Below are positions 1 through 6,307 of a stretch of DNA of 6,307 nt, one piece after another; position 1 is the first letter of the stretch; every line of letters starts with the position of its first letter. Made by a program: the position numbers and the translations under genes. The notes below the pieces were generated by a model, which saw only the letters and a program-made list of their open reading frames with translations, was not told the DNA's origin and searched no databases. Source of the stretch: Bacteroides sp. (lineage in GTDB: Bacteria; Bacteroidota; Bacteroidia; Bacteroidales; Bacteroidaceae); NCBI GenBank assembly GCA_030151635.1, contig JASLDF010000187.1:1-6307 (forward strand), given 5' to 3'.

Positions 1-105
1 ATCATCACCAAGCTGATTCAGATAGCAAATTGGGAAACGAAAAAGAATAGCATTCACAGAAAGCTATTTATAAGAACTACAGTTTCAAAAACATGGAGGG
101 AGTAA
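1..105 (+). CDS. Possible 3' tail of a plus-strand gene, cut by the window edge
   Basis: Frame 1 is open from the first base to a TAA at 103-105 and would give a basic 34-residue tail ending in KTWRE. Frame 3 is also open, from base 3 to a TAG at 48-50, and gives a polar tail ending in LGNEKE, which looks equally natural as a protein C-terminus. Frame 2 hits a stop almost at once. A strong terminator begins about 20 bases after the frame 1 stop, so a gene ending here on the plus strand is reasonable. Both tails are too short to recognise a family. I cannot decide between the frames, and the gene could also end before the window. Confidence 0.25.
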   Translation: MITKLIQIANWETKKNSIHRKLFIRTTVSKTWRE

Positions 106-121
106 AACGTGATTTTAGGGC

Positions 122-165
122 ATAAAAAAAAGCGTCCGTATGTGTGAGGCGGACGCTTTTTTTTT
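122..165. terminator. Bidirectional intrinsic terminator
   Basis: The GC-rich arm GCGTCCG at 132-138 pairs perfectly with CGGACGC at 150-156 around an 11-base loop. The stem continues through A124-A131 pairing with T157-T164, giving about 15 bp. The plus strand has nine T after the hairpin, and the minus strand has eight T after it when read leftwards, so the site should stop transcription from both sides. It most likely ends a plus-strand gene entering from the left edge, and it insulates that gene from anything transcribed leftwards out of the gap to its right. Confidence 0.9.
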
Positions 166-329
166 AGTAATTTGATTCTTTATGAATTTGTACAGTTCTT
201 CTTAGTTTTTGGGAAACTTAAGTGAAGTGCACAAAGATTTCAATGTTTGTATCAATTACTGATTAACGTGTATATGTGTAAAATACCCTTCGTAACTTCA
301 CAGCCTAAAAGGGCAAATGCTTAATAAAA

Positions 330-383
330 TGAAACGGAATGCTCTTATTGCTCTATCCCAGATGAATAAGTATTCCTGTTTCA
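330..383. repeat. Long imperfect inverted repeat (17-bp interrupted stem)
   Basis: TGAAAC at 330-335 pairs with GTTTCA at 378-383. GGAAT at 336-340 pairs with ATTCC at 372-376, leaving T377 as a single-base bulge. CTTATT at 344-349 pairs with AATAAG at 365-370 across an asymmetric internal loop (GCT at 341-343 against T371). The apical loop is the 15 bases 350-364. All 17 pairs are Watson-Crick, so the fold is possible on either strand. Read on the minus strand it is followed by ATTTTATT, which is only weakly terminator-like. It could be a small-RNA hairpin, a weak terminator or a remnant of a palindromic repeat. The function is unknown. Confidence 0.5.
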
Positions 384-401
384 AAATCCATTAATTAATC
401 A

Positions 402-421
402 CTCACCCTTAACCTGGTGAG
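402..421. repeat. Short hairpin, 6-bp perfect stem
   Basis: CTCACC at 402-407 pairs with GGTGAG at 416-421 around an 8-base loop. It is GC-richer than its surroundings and lies 18 bases after the long imperfect stem at 330-383. No T-run follows on either strand, so it is not an intrinsic terminator. It may belong to the same structured element, or it may be chance. Confidence 0.3.
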
Positions 422-627
422 AACAAGACAAATTAAAGCATTATATTTCATATAACCATAACATTCTTTCATTATTTTCCTTTTATTAATTATAATCACA
501 ATTATTCTTTAATATTTAGTTCTTAATTAAGAATTAATAGCTATAAATTCATATAGTACTCCACGGGGCTCAAATCAAGGCATCATTAGAGCAATATTAG
601 AATGCTATTAGTCTATACTAAGTATTA

Positions 628-651
628 TTATAGTTGCAATAGCAACTATAA
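628..651. repeat. Perfect 10-bp inverted repeat with 4-base loop
   Basis: TTATAGTTGC at 628-637 is the exact reverse complement of GCAACTATAA at 642-651, with AATA between the arms. It is the cleanest hairpin in the gene-free gap. Neither strand has a T-run after it, so it is not a classical terminator. A protein-binding palindrome or an RNA stem are both possible. The sequence gives no further clue to function. Confidence 0.5.
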
Positions 652-1293
652 CCAACCTTATCCTATTGTAGAACATGCTGTATATATACATATAATAGAT
701 ATAAAAGTGCTATTAGGTGTGTAGTAATAAAAGAAATTATTCGAAACATTTTTTTATTTTGATTCTAGTTTTTATCTCATTTCTATAAATAATAGCACAT
801 TAAGCCCAATATGCAACATTTGTAAAATAATGGCTACAATGTATCAAAGTGATGATATTAGGATTAAATAAAAGATTTTTTTAGTCAATTGAAATATACC
901 TATCCATGTTTCAATATTTCAACATTAATATTATAAACGAAATATATTCGTAACTTATTATTACTTAATTATTTTATTAATTTAACAAGCTAATTAATTT
1001 CATCATTTTTTTTTAAACAAAGAACATATTATCTAGTTGCATTATGACTTCATAGTGATAAACAATGGAAGTACATTAAAAACAGCTGTTTGATACTCAA
1101 TTTGCCTTTTGTTTTAATATCTATTAAGTGATTAAATATTCTCCATCCAAAGTTGGAATACCTAAATCTGTATAACTAATGAGTAACAGCAGATGTTTCC
1201 ATGAATAAATTAATCGTAATAAAGATTCACCTTAGTATCTATAACTATGACTAGACGCAAAGGGTAAACCTTTAATCAAAAGGAGAAAGCATT

Positions 1294-1337
1294 CAAAAAG
1301 GTGGAGATGAAGCACTATTGCGCAACACCCCCACCTC
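1294..1337 (-). terminator. Terminator of the SusCD operon (minus strand)
   Basis: Read on the minus strand, bases 1336 down to 1299 fold into an 11-bp outer stem, a symmetric UU/UU internal loop and a 4-bp inner stem capped by an AAUA tetraloop. The outer stem has two G-U wobbles and the inner stem has one. The tract that follows is UUUUU, counting the last stem base, at 1299-1295. On the plus strand the same three wobble positions become A-C mismatches, so the hairpin forms well only in minus-strand RNA. It starts 25 bases beyond the stop codon of the SusD-like gene, where an operon terminator is expected. Confidence 0.75.
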
Positions 1338-1361
1338 AAAACTAACACCTAAAATATGTTC

Positions 1362-2867
1362 TTAATAATTATTTTGGACAATCGCATTTTTTGAAATGTC
1401 GATATCACTTTGTGGAATCGGAAATAATTCATTCTTATTCACAGTAAACTTACCTTTTGATTGGAAAAGTTCAACTGCTTTACCCACACGAACCACATCC
1501 CAATAACGGAATCCTTCTCCTGCTAACTCCAAACGACGCTCTTTAATGATATTATCATACAGCTCGTCGCCCGAGCCTGTTATGGCTGGAAGACCAACAC
1601 GTTCTCGAATCAATTTTAAATACGTATGAGCTTCTGCATCATTACCCGTTTTCACACACGCTTCTGCGTAGTTAAGATAAACCTCGGCCAAACGAATAAG
1701 ACGGAAGTTCACTGGATTATTACGAATTTCCTTAGCACGTTGGCTAGGAGGAAGATAGAATTTCTTGTTATAAAAACCTGTACGATTACGATCCAACTTT
1801 GCGAAATCCTCTGCCGACTCAGTTTCTTTAATCATTTCTGGTGTAAGCATAGTTGCATCACGACGAACTTCATCTCCAATTTCATTAAATGCATCTGCCA
1901 ACTCTTTTGTAGGTTGATTAATACCATATCCATAAGTAGCCCCAAAAGGAAGCATCATCAACACATGGAAGTTTCCGTTATTATTGGATGCACCCGACAT
2001 ATTTGGTGAATCGTATTGGTTAATTTCCAAAATAGACTCTTTACCATGTTCACCTGCAAGTGTAAACTGATCGCCATAATTTTCGACCAATTCATACTCA
2101 TTACTACTGATAACAGCTAGTGATGCAGCCTTAGACTCTTCATATTTCTCTTGATACAACAACACTCGTCCTAGCATTGCGTAGGCCGCACCTTGAGTAA
2201 TTCGACCTGCTTGCTTTGCTTTATAATCTGCCCCAATTTCCGAAACTTTAGGCAGGTTATTTGCTGCAAATGTAAGGTCGTCAACAATTTGATCATACAC
2301 CTTTTCTTTCGCAGTTCTAGCCATGTACTTATCTTTCGGAGTTGGTGTATTTACCAGCAAAGGTACATCACCAAAGGCTTTAACCAACTCATGATACATA
2401 TACGCACGTAAGAAGCGCACCTCTCCCACCAATCTATTTTTATAGTTAGCTCCTTTATTATCAGCAGATGGGAACAAGTTCTCATTCATTGCCTCGATAC
2501 CATGAATAGCTTGATTTGCTTTATTGATGGCACGATTACAAAGCGTCCAACGATTTCCAATTCGTCCATTATCAGAGTGGTAATCAAAAGCCTCCATTCG
2601 TGCATATCCCGTAACGTCTGCATCCGACCCACTGTAGGTTGCATCAGCAGAAAGCACATCGCCAAAACACCACAACCCCCAAGTATAACGGTAGTCTTTC
2701 AAATCGGAGAACGCTGCATTTACAGAGCGCATTGCATCGGTCTCGTTTCTAAAGTAATTTATGTTTGTAAACGAACCAGGTTTTTCCTGATTTAGGTCTG
2801 TACAAGCTGCAAACAACCCGACTATACCCAGTAGCATTACTACACGTTTTATTTTTGATATTTTCAT
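1362..2867 (-). CDS. SusD/RagB-family outer-membrane nutrient-binding lipoprotein
   Basis: This is the surface lipoprotein that caps a SusC-type transporter and helps capture its ligand. From the ATG at 2867 it is 501 residues, normal for the family. It begins with a basic n-region and hydrophobic core, and a lipobox ends at Cys22 (LFAAC), followed by TD, so it should be processed by signal peptidase II. The N-terminal SusD-like half (about 25-250) carries FLRAYMYHELVKAFGDVPLL at 152-171 and a TPR-like helix with GRVLLYQEKYEESKAA near 233-248. The C-terminal SusD/RagB half carries FRLIRLAEVYLNYAEA at 388-403, ERRLELAGEGFRYWDVVR at 443-460 and the family's ELFPIP motif near 480. An in-frame TTG at 2876 would add three residues; the ATG is preferred because it keeps a normal signal peptide and leaves an A-rich 11-base gap after the susC stop. 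The substrate (glycan or peptide) cannot be inferred. Confidence 0.95.
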   Translation of the reverse strand: MKISKIKRVVMLLGIVGLFAACTDLNQEKPGSFTNINYFRNETDAMRSVNAAFSDLKDYRYTWGLWCFGDVLSADATYSGSDADVTGYARMEAFDYHSDNGRIGNRWTLCNRAINKANQAIHGIEAMNENLFPSADNKGANYKNRLVGEVRFLRAYMYHELVKAFGDVPLLVNTPTPKDKYMARTAKEKVYDQIVDDLTFAANNLPKVSEIGADYKAKQAGRITQGAAYAMLGRVLLYQEKYEESKAASLAVISSNEYELVENYGDQFTLAGEHGKESILEINQYDSPNMSGASNNNGNFHVLMMLPFGATYGYGINQPTKELADAFNEIGDEVRRDATMLTPEMIKETESAEDFAKLDRNRTGFYNKKFYLPPSQRAKEIRNNPVNFRLIRLAEVYLNYAEACVKTGNDAEAHTYLKLIRERVGLPAITGSGDELYDNIIKERRLELAGEGFRYWDVVRVGKAVELFQSKGKFTVNKNELFPIPQSDIDISKNAIVQNNY

Positions 2868-2878
2868 TCTTTTCAAGT

Positions 2879-5800
2879 TTAAAATGTAACATTTAGACCA
2901 CCCATAATCGTTCTCGAAGCTGGGTAAGTACCTATATCTACACCACGGTTTAATGAGCCTGTAATGGTTTCACCAATCTCTGGATCCAATCCCGAATAAT
3001 TAGTGATGGTCAACAAGTTCTGTGCCGACACGTACACACGTACTTTTTGCAACATTATTTTTGTTGTGAGATGTTTTGGAAGTGTATAACCCAACTGCAC
3101 ATTACGCAAACGAACATACGATCCATTTTCAACATAACGATCCGAAATACGGATGTTGTCATTGGTATCACGACCTGTTAAGCGAGGCACATTGGTATTT
3201 GGATTTTCAGGTGTCCAGAAATTCATCATGTCGCGATCTTTATTCGTAACCCCCGACAAGTCGTATGTAAAGTAACGCATCGCATTAAAAATCTTATTTC
3301 CGAACGATCCATTTATCAGCATACTAAAATCAAAATTCTTGTAACCCAGACCGATGGTCATACCCATAATTACTTTTGGAATAGGACTACCCAAAGTCGT
3401 TCTGTCATTTGTATTCAATCTACCATCTTTATTTACATCTTGAAAGATGACATCCCCAAGTTGCGCATTCGGTTGATATTTTTGAACCTCGGCCAATTGA
3501 GCTGCATTTTTAACAACACCATCCGTTTTATAGCCATAGAAAGAACCAATAGGACTACCCACTTGAGTAATCGTAGCATTACCATTACGAATTGTACCTC
3601 CAAAAATCTGTCCACTATCGCCCACCGAAGTTACTTCATTCTTCAATGTACTTAAGTTAAAACCAATTTGATAATCAAAATCATTCACTCGATCCGACCA
3701 ATTCACATCAAATTCAAACCCGTAATTCTTTAACGAACCTACGTTCACATCCGATCCCGACTCGTAACCAAAGAATCCTGGAATAGGTTCTTTAATCAAC
3801 ATATCTTTTGTTTTTCTGTAGTAATATTCTGCGGTCAATGACAATCTAGAATCCAAGAAAGACATATCGATACCCACGTTTGTATTATCCGTAGACTCCC
3901 ATTTAATATCTGGGTTACCTTGTGCAACACCCACATATCCCGAACTTAGAATATTGTCCGTACCCCATAAATAAGAGTATTGAATATCACCATTTAAATA
4001 GGATCTAAACTGATATGGAGCTACTTTATCGTTACCAATTCGTCCCCAACCTACACGGAATTTCAAGCCACTAAGCCAATTTAAGTCTAAGTTTTGCATA
4101 AACTTCTCTTGGTCTAATCTCCAACCCACCGAAACAGATGGGAAATTACCCCAACGATTTCCCGAAGCAAATTTTGAAGAACCATCACGACGCATCGAAG
4201 CTGTGAATAAGTAGCGGTTATCGTAGTTGTAGTTTACACGACCAAGCCAAGATTGCAACGTATTGATGCGATAGTATCCTTCGCCTAAAGCCGAGTTTTT
4301 ATCGATTGCTGCATCTAGAATAGCATCTCCAGGATTGTTTAGTGGAAGGTCTTTCTTCGATACATACAGCGATTCATATTTATTTTTCTCTTCCGTAAAA
4401 CCAACCACTGCATTAATACTGTGCTTCTCTGCAAAGGTTTTATTGTACGAAAGTGTATATTCCCAAACATACGTATCGAACTTGTAATTACCACGACCAA
4501 CCGAGCTTACAGGCACATTTTGTGCTGCAGACACCGAGTAGGTTGGTTCGAACACATACCCATCCGTACGGCGAATATCGGCACCGAAACTACCACGGAA
4601 TGTCAAACCAGGGATAATTTCTGCATCCAAGTAAACATTACCAAAAAGGCTATTCGTCTTGTCGGTATTGTGTGAGTGATCAATTGCCGCCACTGGGTTA
4701 GGATAATCAATAAAAGGAGATGAACCGTAATTGTTTCTAGAAGCATCCCAAACAGGAATTACAGGCTCCAACTTTAGTGCCGTGTTCACTATACCAACGG
4801 TGTTACTACCTTCTAATACTTTTTTACGACGTGCTTGTGCGTAGCTCATGTTCGTACCCACTTTCACACGGTCTTTATAGATGTTTTTAACAATATTTTG
4901 ACGGAACGAAATACGCTCATAGTTGGTACGCTTTATTGTCCCTTCTTGGTCAATGTAACCCAACGTAAAATTATACGTAATGTTATCCTTCACCCCACCA
5001 GATATTGCAAGGTTGTAACTCTGTGTAAATGCACTTTGGCTAACCTCTTTCATCCAGTTGGTGTTGGTATCACGATTCACTTGACTCAAGTCGATGCCTG
5101 TTCCACCCTCTGCCACTTTCGCAGCATTCAAAGACTCTTGAAAATCATACCATTGCGAACCACTCATCATCTTGGTGTTGTCGAGCATTTTACTAGCTCC
5201 CCAATACGAATCGAATGATACGGTTGTTTTCCCAGCTTCACCTTGTTTAGTCGTAATCAAGATTACCCCGTTTGCTGCACGCGACCCATAGATAGCTGCA
5301 GAAGAGGCATCTTTCAGAACTTCGACATGCTGAATATCAGCAGGATTAATAAACTCGATGGTTGTCATAGGTACACCATCAACCACAAATAAAGGGTTTG
5401 AATCATTAATCGTACCGATACCACGCACCTTCACGTTGATGCTACCACCAGGAGCACCCGAGTTACTTGACACCATTAATCCAGTACCTTGCCCTTGAAG
5501 AGCTTCGGCTGCATTCGTAACCGATTGCTTTTTAATTGCATCCGATTTTACCGAGGTGATTGAACCTGTTAAGTCGCTCTTTTTCATCGTACCGTAACCC
5601 ACCACGATGACCTCGTCCAACAAATGATCATCTGTTTCCAAGACTACCGTTAGGTTTGTTTGTGCTTTATGGATTGCTTTTTTGTAGCCCATGTAGGTAA
5701 ATTCCATCGACACACCCAATTTTTCCACTTGAATGGAAAAGTTTCCATCGATATCTGTAATTGTGCCCGAGCCAGTGCCTGCAACAACCACACTAACACC

Positions 5801-5998
5801 TATCAATGCATCGCCGTGAATATCTTTTACCGTACCACGAACTTCAACTTTTTGCTGCTGATTGTGCTGCACCGAAACGGGTGCAGGATTTGATTTGGCT
5901 AGGATTGGTATTGAAATTCCCGTAGAAAGGGTCAACACTAAAAGTGCCTTACCTATTCTAGAAGAAAACCCATTGCCATTCTTCTGATGTTTATACAT
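2879..5998 (-). CDS. SusC/RagA-family TonB-linked outer-membrane transporter
   Basis: This is a TonB-dependent barrel that imports ligands presented by its SusD partner across the outer membrane. At 1039 residues it is full length. A signal peptide has its hydrophobic core at about 18-34, with likely cleavage near ILA-KS. It is followed by a carboxypeptidase-D-regulatory-like domain (about 51-122), the TonB box region DEVIVVGYGT (128-137), and a plug domain (about 140-255). The plug has the SusC signature SNPLFVVDGVP (200-210) and LKDASSAAIYGSRAANGV (228-245). The rest is the beta-barrel, ending in NVTF with the C-terminal Phe typical of outer-membrane barrels. Residues 854-865 (DVNKDGRLNTND) match an EF-hand/dockerin-like calcium loop, common in this family. 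There is no STN domain before the regulatory-like domain. The start follows an A-rich leader without a Shine-Dalgarno site, usual in Bacteroidota. The gene is intact. The substrate is unknown. Confidence 0.97.
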   Translation of the reverse strand: MYKHQKNGNGFSSRIGKALLVLTLSTGISIPILAKSNPAPVSVQHNQQQKVEVRGTVKDIHGDALIGVSVVVAGTGSGTITDIDGNFSIQVEKLGVSMEFTYMGYKKAIHKAQTNLTVVLETDDHLLDEVIVVGYGTMKKSDLTGSITSVKSDAIKKQSVTNAAEALQGQGTGLMVSSNSGAPGGSINVKVRGIGTINDSNPLFVVDGVPMTTIEFINPADIQHVEVLKDASSAAIYGSRAANGVILITTKQGEAGKTTVSFDSYWGASKMLDNTKMMSGSQWYDFQESLNAAKVAEGGTGIDLSQVNRDTNTNWMKEVSQSAFTQSYNLAISGGVKDNITYNFTLGYIDQEGTIKRTNYERISFRQNIVKNIYKDRVKVGTNMSYAQARRKKVLEGSNTVGIVNTALKLEPVIPVWDASRNNYGSSPFIDYPNPVAAIDHSHNTDKTNSLFGNVYLDAEIIPGLTFRGSFGADIRRTDGYVFEPTYSVSAAQNVPVSSVGRGNYKFDTYVWEYTLSYNKTFAEKHSINAVVGFTEEKNKYESLYVSKKDLPLNNPGDAILDAAIDKNSALGEGYYRINTLQSWLGRVNYNYDNRYLFTASMRRDGSSKFASGNRWGNFPSVSVGWRLDQEKFMQNLDLNWLSGLKFRVGWGRIGNDKVAPYQFRSYLNGDIQYSYLWGTDNILSSGYVGVAQGNPDIKWESTDNTNVGIDMSFLDSRLSLTAEYYYRKTKDMLIKEPIPGFFGYESGSDVNVGSLKNYGFEFDVNWSDRVNDFDYQIGFNLSTLKNEVTSVGDSGQIFGGTIRNGNATITQVGSPIGSFYGYKTDGVVKNAAQLAEVQKYQPNAQLGDVIFQDVNKDGRLNTNDRTTLGSPIPKVIMGMTIGLGYKNFDFSMLINGSFGNKIFNAMRYFTYDLSGVTNKDRDMMNFWTPENPNTNVPRLTGRDTNDNIRISDRYVENGSYVRLRNVQLGYTLPKHLTTKIMLQKVRVYVSAQNLLTITNYSGLDPEIGETITGSLNRGVDIGTYPASRTIMGGLNVTF

Positions 5999-6259
5999 AT
6001 TTTAGATTTTAAGTTATTTGTCCATATATACGGCACACACCTAACTTTTAGCTATTCTATTAATTGATTACCATAAACTTTTAGCAACTTCTTAATAGTA
6101 AAAATGTGTTAATATATATTTCCGAACCCAAAATATGTATTTTCTGCGAGAAAACGATTGACTCGTAATTATTTATTATCACCTACTCATTTCCTAAACA
6201 TTTTAATGTATCTATTTAATTGTAGGCTTTCAAGCATAGCATTATGCCTATTTGAAGCT
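5999..6259 (-). promoter_or_regulatory. Upstream (promoter and leader) region of the SusCD operon
   Basis: These bases separate the susC start codon from the terminator to the right and contain no gene on either strand. The operon promoter should lie here by position. I found no clean match to the Bacteroidota -7 box (TAnnTTTG) with a properly spaced -33 TTTG. The nearest is an imperfect TACATATTTTG at about 6128-6138 on the minus strand, which I do not call. The region is AT-rich. It contains a 14-base palindrome at 6130-6143 and the direct repeat described separately. Confidence 0.5.
6043..6085 (-). repeat. 10-bp direct repeat upstream of susC, possible operator
   Basis: GCTAAAAGTT occurs twice on the minus strand, at 6085-6076 and 6052-6043. 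The copies start 33 bp apart, about three helical turns, so both would face the same side of the DNA. The nearer copy ends 44 bases before the susC ATG. Direct repeats spaced by whole turns are a common layout for AraC-type regulators, including the DNA-binding part of hybrid two-component systems that often control susCD operons. That role is an inference, and AT-rich DNA yields such repeats by chance fairly often. Confidence 0.35.
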
Positions 6260-6294
6260 AAAAAAAGCCGTGCAAATTGCTTTGCACGGCTTTT
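6260..6294 (-). terminator. Intrinsic terminator of the gene to the right
   Basis: GCCGTGCAAA at 6267-6276 pairs perfectly with TTTGCACGGC at 6281-6290 around the loop TTGC, and four further A-T pairs extend the stem to 14 bp. On the minus strand the hairpin is followed by seven T (complement of 6266-6260). On the plus strand only four T follow before GAATTA. It is therefore best read as ending a leftward gene that lies beyond the right edge, which means susC has its own promoter. Weaker bidirectional use is possible. Confidence 0.85.
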
Positions 6295-6307
6295 GAATTA
6301 GAATCTT

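Larger units (their letters stand above)
166..1293. other. Gene-free, very AT-rich intergenic gap
   Basis: I see no convincing coding region here on either strand. Stop codons are dense in all frames and the few ATG-initiated frames are only a dozen or so codons long, without a good ribosome binding site. Composition is extreme: bases 961-1020 contain only 7 G or C. I recognise no tRNA, rRNA, CRISPR array, transposase fragment or tandem repeat. The stretch does contain several inverted repeats, listed separately at 330-383, 402-421 and 628-651, plus short AT-rich palindromes at 520-533 and 1080-1091. It lies between two terminators. It may be plain spacer, a decayed gene, or a region carrying an unrecognised small RNA. 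Confidence 0.7.

Noticed and set aside
520..533. 14-bp palindrome TTCTTAATTAAGAA
   Set aside because: Almost pure A/T palindromes of this length are expected by chance in such an AT-rich kilobase.
707..798. 9-bp inverted repeat (GTGCTATTA at 707-715, TAATAGCAC at 790-798) as ends of a small mobile element
   Set aside because: No flanking target duplication or transposase is visible, and 9-bp matches are expected by chance in this composition.
830..871. Short plus-strand frame of 13 codons beginning ATGGCTACA
   Set aside because: It has no ribosome binding site, is very short and lies in AT-rich DNA where such frames arise by chance.
1080..1091. 12-bp palindrome AAACAGCTGTTT as an operator
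   Set aside because: There is no gene start nearby on either strand for it to control, and no second copy was seen.
1307..1345. Plus-strand 12-codon frame starting at an ATG just after AGGTGGAG, as a possible leader peptide
   Set aside because: It lies entirely within the minus-strand terminator hairpin, and its apparent ribosome site is one arm of that stem. No plus-strand gene follows.
1626..5893. Plus-strand open frames lying opposite the two large genes
   Set aside because: They are antisense shadows of well-supported minus-strand genes; none resembles a known protein.
6130..6143. Palindrome AAAATA-TG-TATTTT and a loose -7-like box upstream of susC as a promoter
   Set aside because: The -7 match is imperfect and no -33 TTTG lies at the proper distance. 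The palindrome is short and AT-only apart from its centre.

Overview
The window holds one complete, ordinary-looking nutrient-uptake unit from a member of the Bacteroidota. It is a SusC/RagA-family TonB-dependent outer-membrane transporter followed directly by its SusD/RagB-family surface lipoprotein, both on the minus strand. Tandem susC-susD pairs are the hallmark of that phylum. The A-rich start contexts without a clear Shine-Dalgarno site and the very AT-rich intergenic DNA also fit. Order Bacteroidales is plausible, but genus cannot be read from the sequence.

Layout from left to right. Bases 1-121 may carry the 3' tail of a plus-strand gene that began outside the window; the reading frame is uncertain. 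A strong bidirectional terminator follows at 122-165. Bases 166-1293 are a very AT-rich, gene-free stretch of about 1.1 kb with several inverted repeats, the best being an imperfect 17-bp stem at 330-383 and a perfect 10-bp stem at 628-651. A minus-strand terminator at 1294-1337 ends the operon. The SusD-like gene (1362-2867) and SusC-like gene (2879-5998) are 11 bases apart. The susC upstream region (5999-6259) contains a 10-bp direct repeat spaced 33 bp and no gene. A terminator at 6260-6294, best oriented for the minus strand, probably ends the gene to the right of the window.

How it works together: by family knowledge, the SusC barrel and its SusD lid form a complex on the outer membrane that captures a ligand (often an oligosaccharide, sometimes a peptide) and imports it using TonB energy. 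The flanking terminators suggest a two-gene transcription unit. No glycoside hydrolase, peptidase, sensor or sigma factor is visible here, so the substrate cannot be assigned. SusC has no N-terminal STN signalling domain, which argues against direct control by an ECF sigma/anti-sigma pair.

I found no convincing new biological system. The points most worth a second look are the structured but gene-free gap, the strand-specific operon terminator and the direct repeat upstream of susC.
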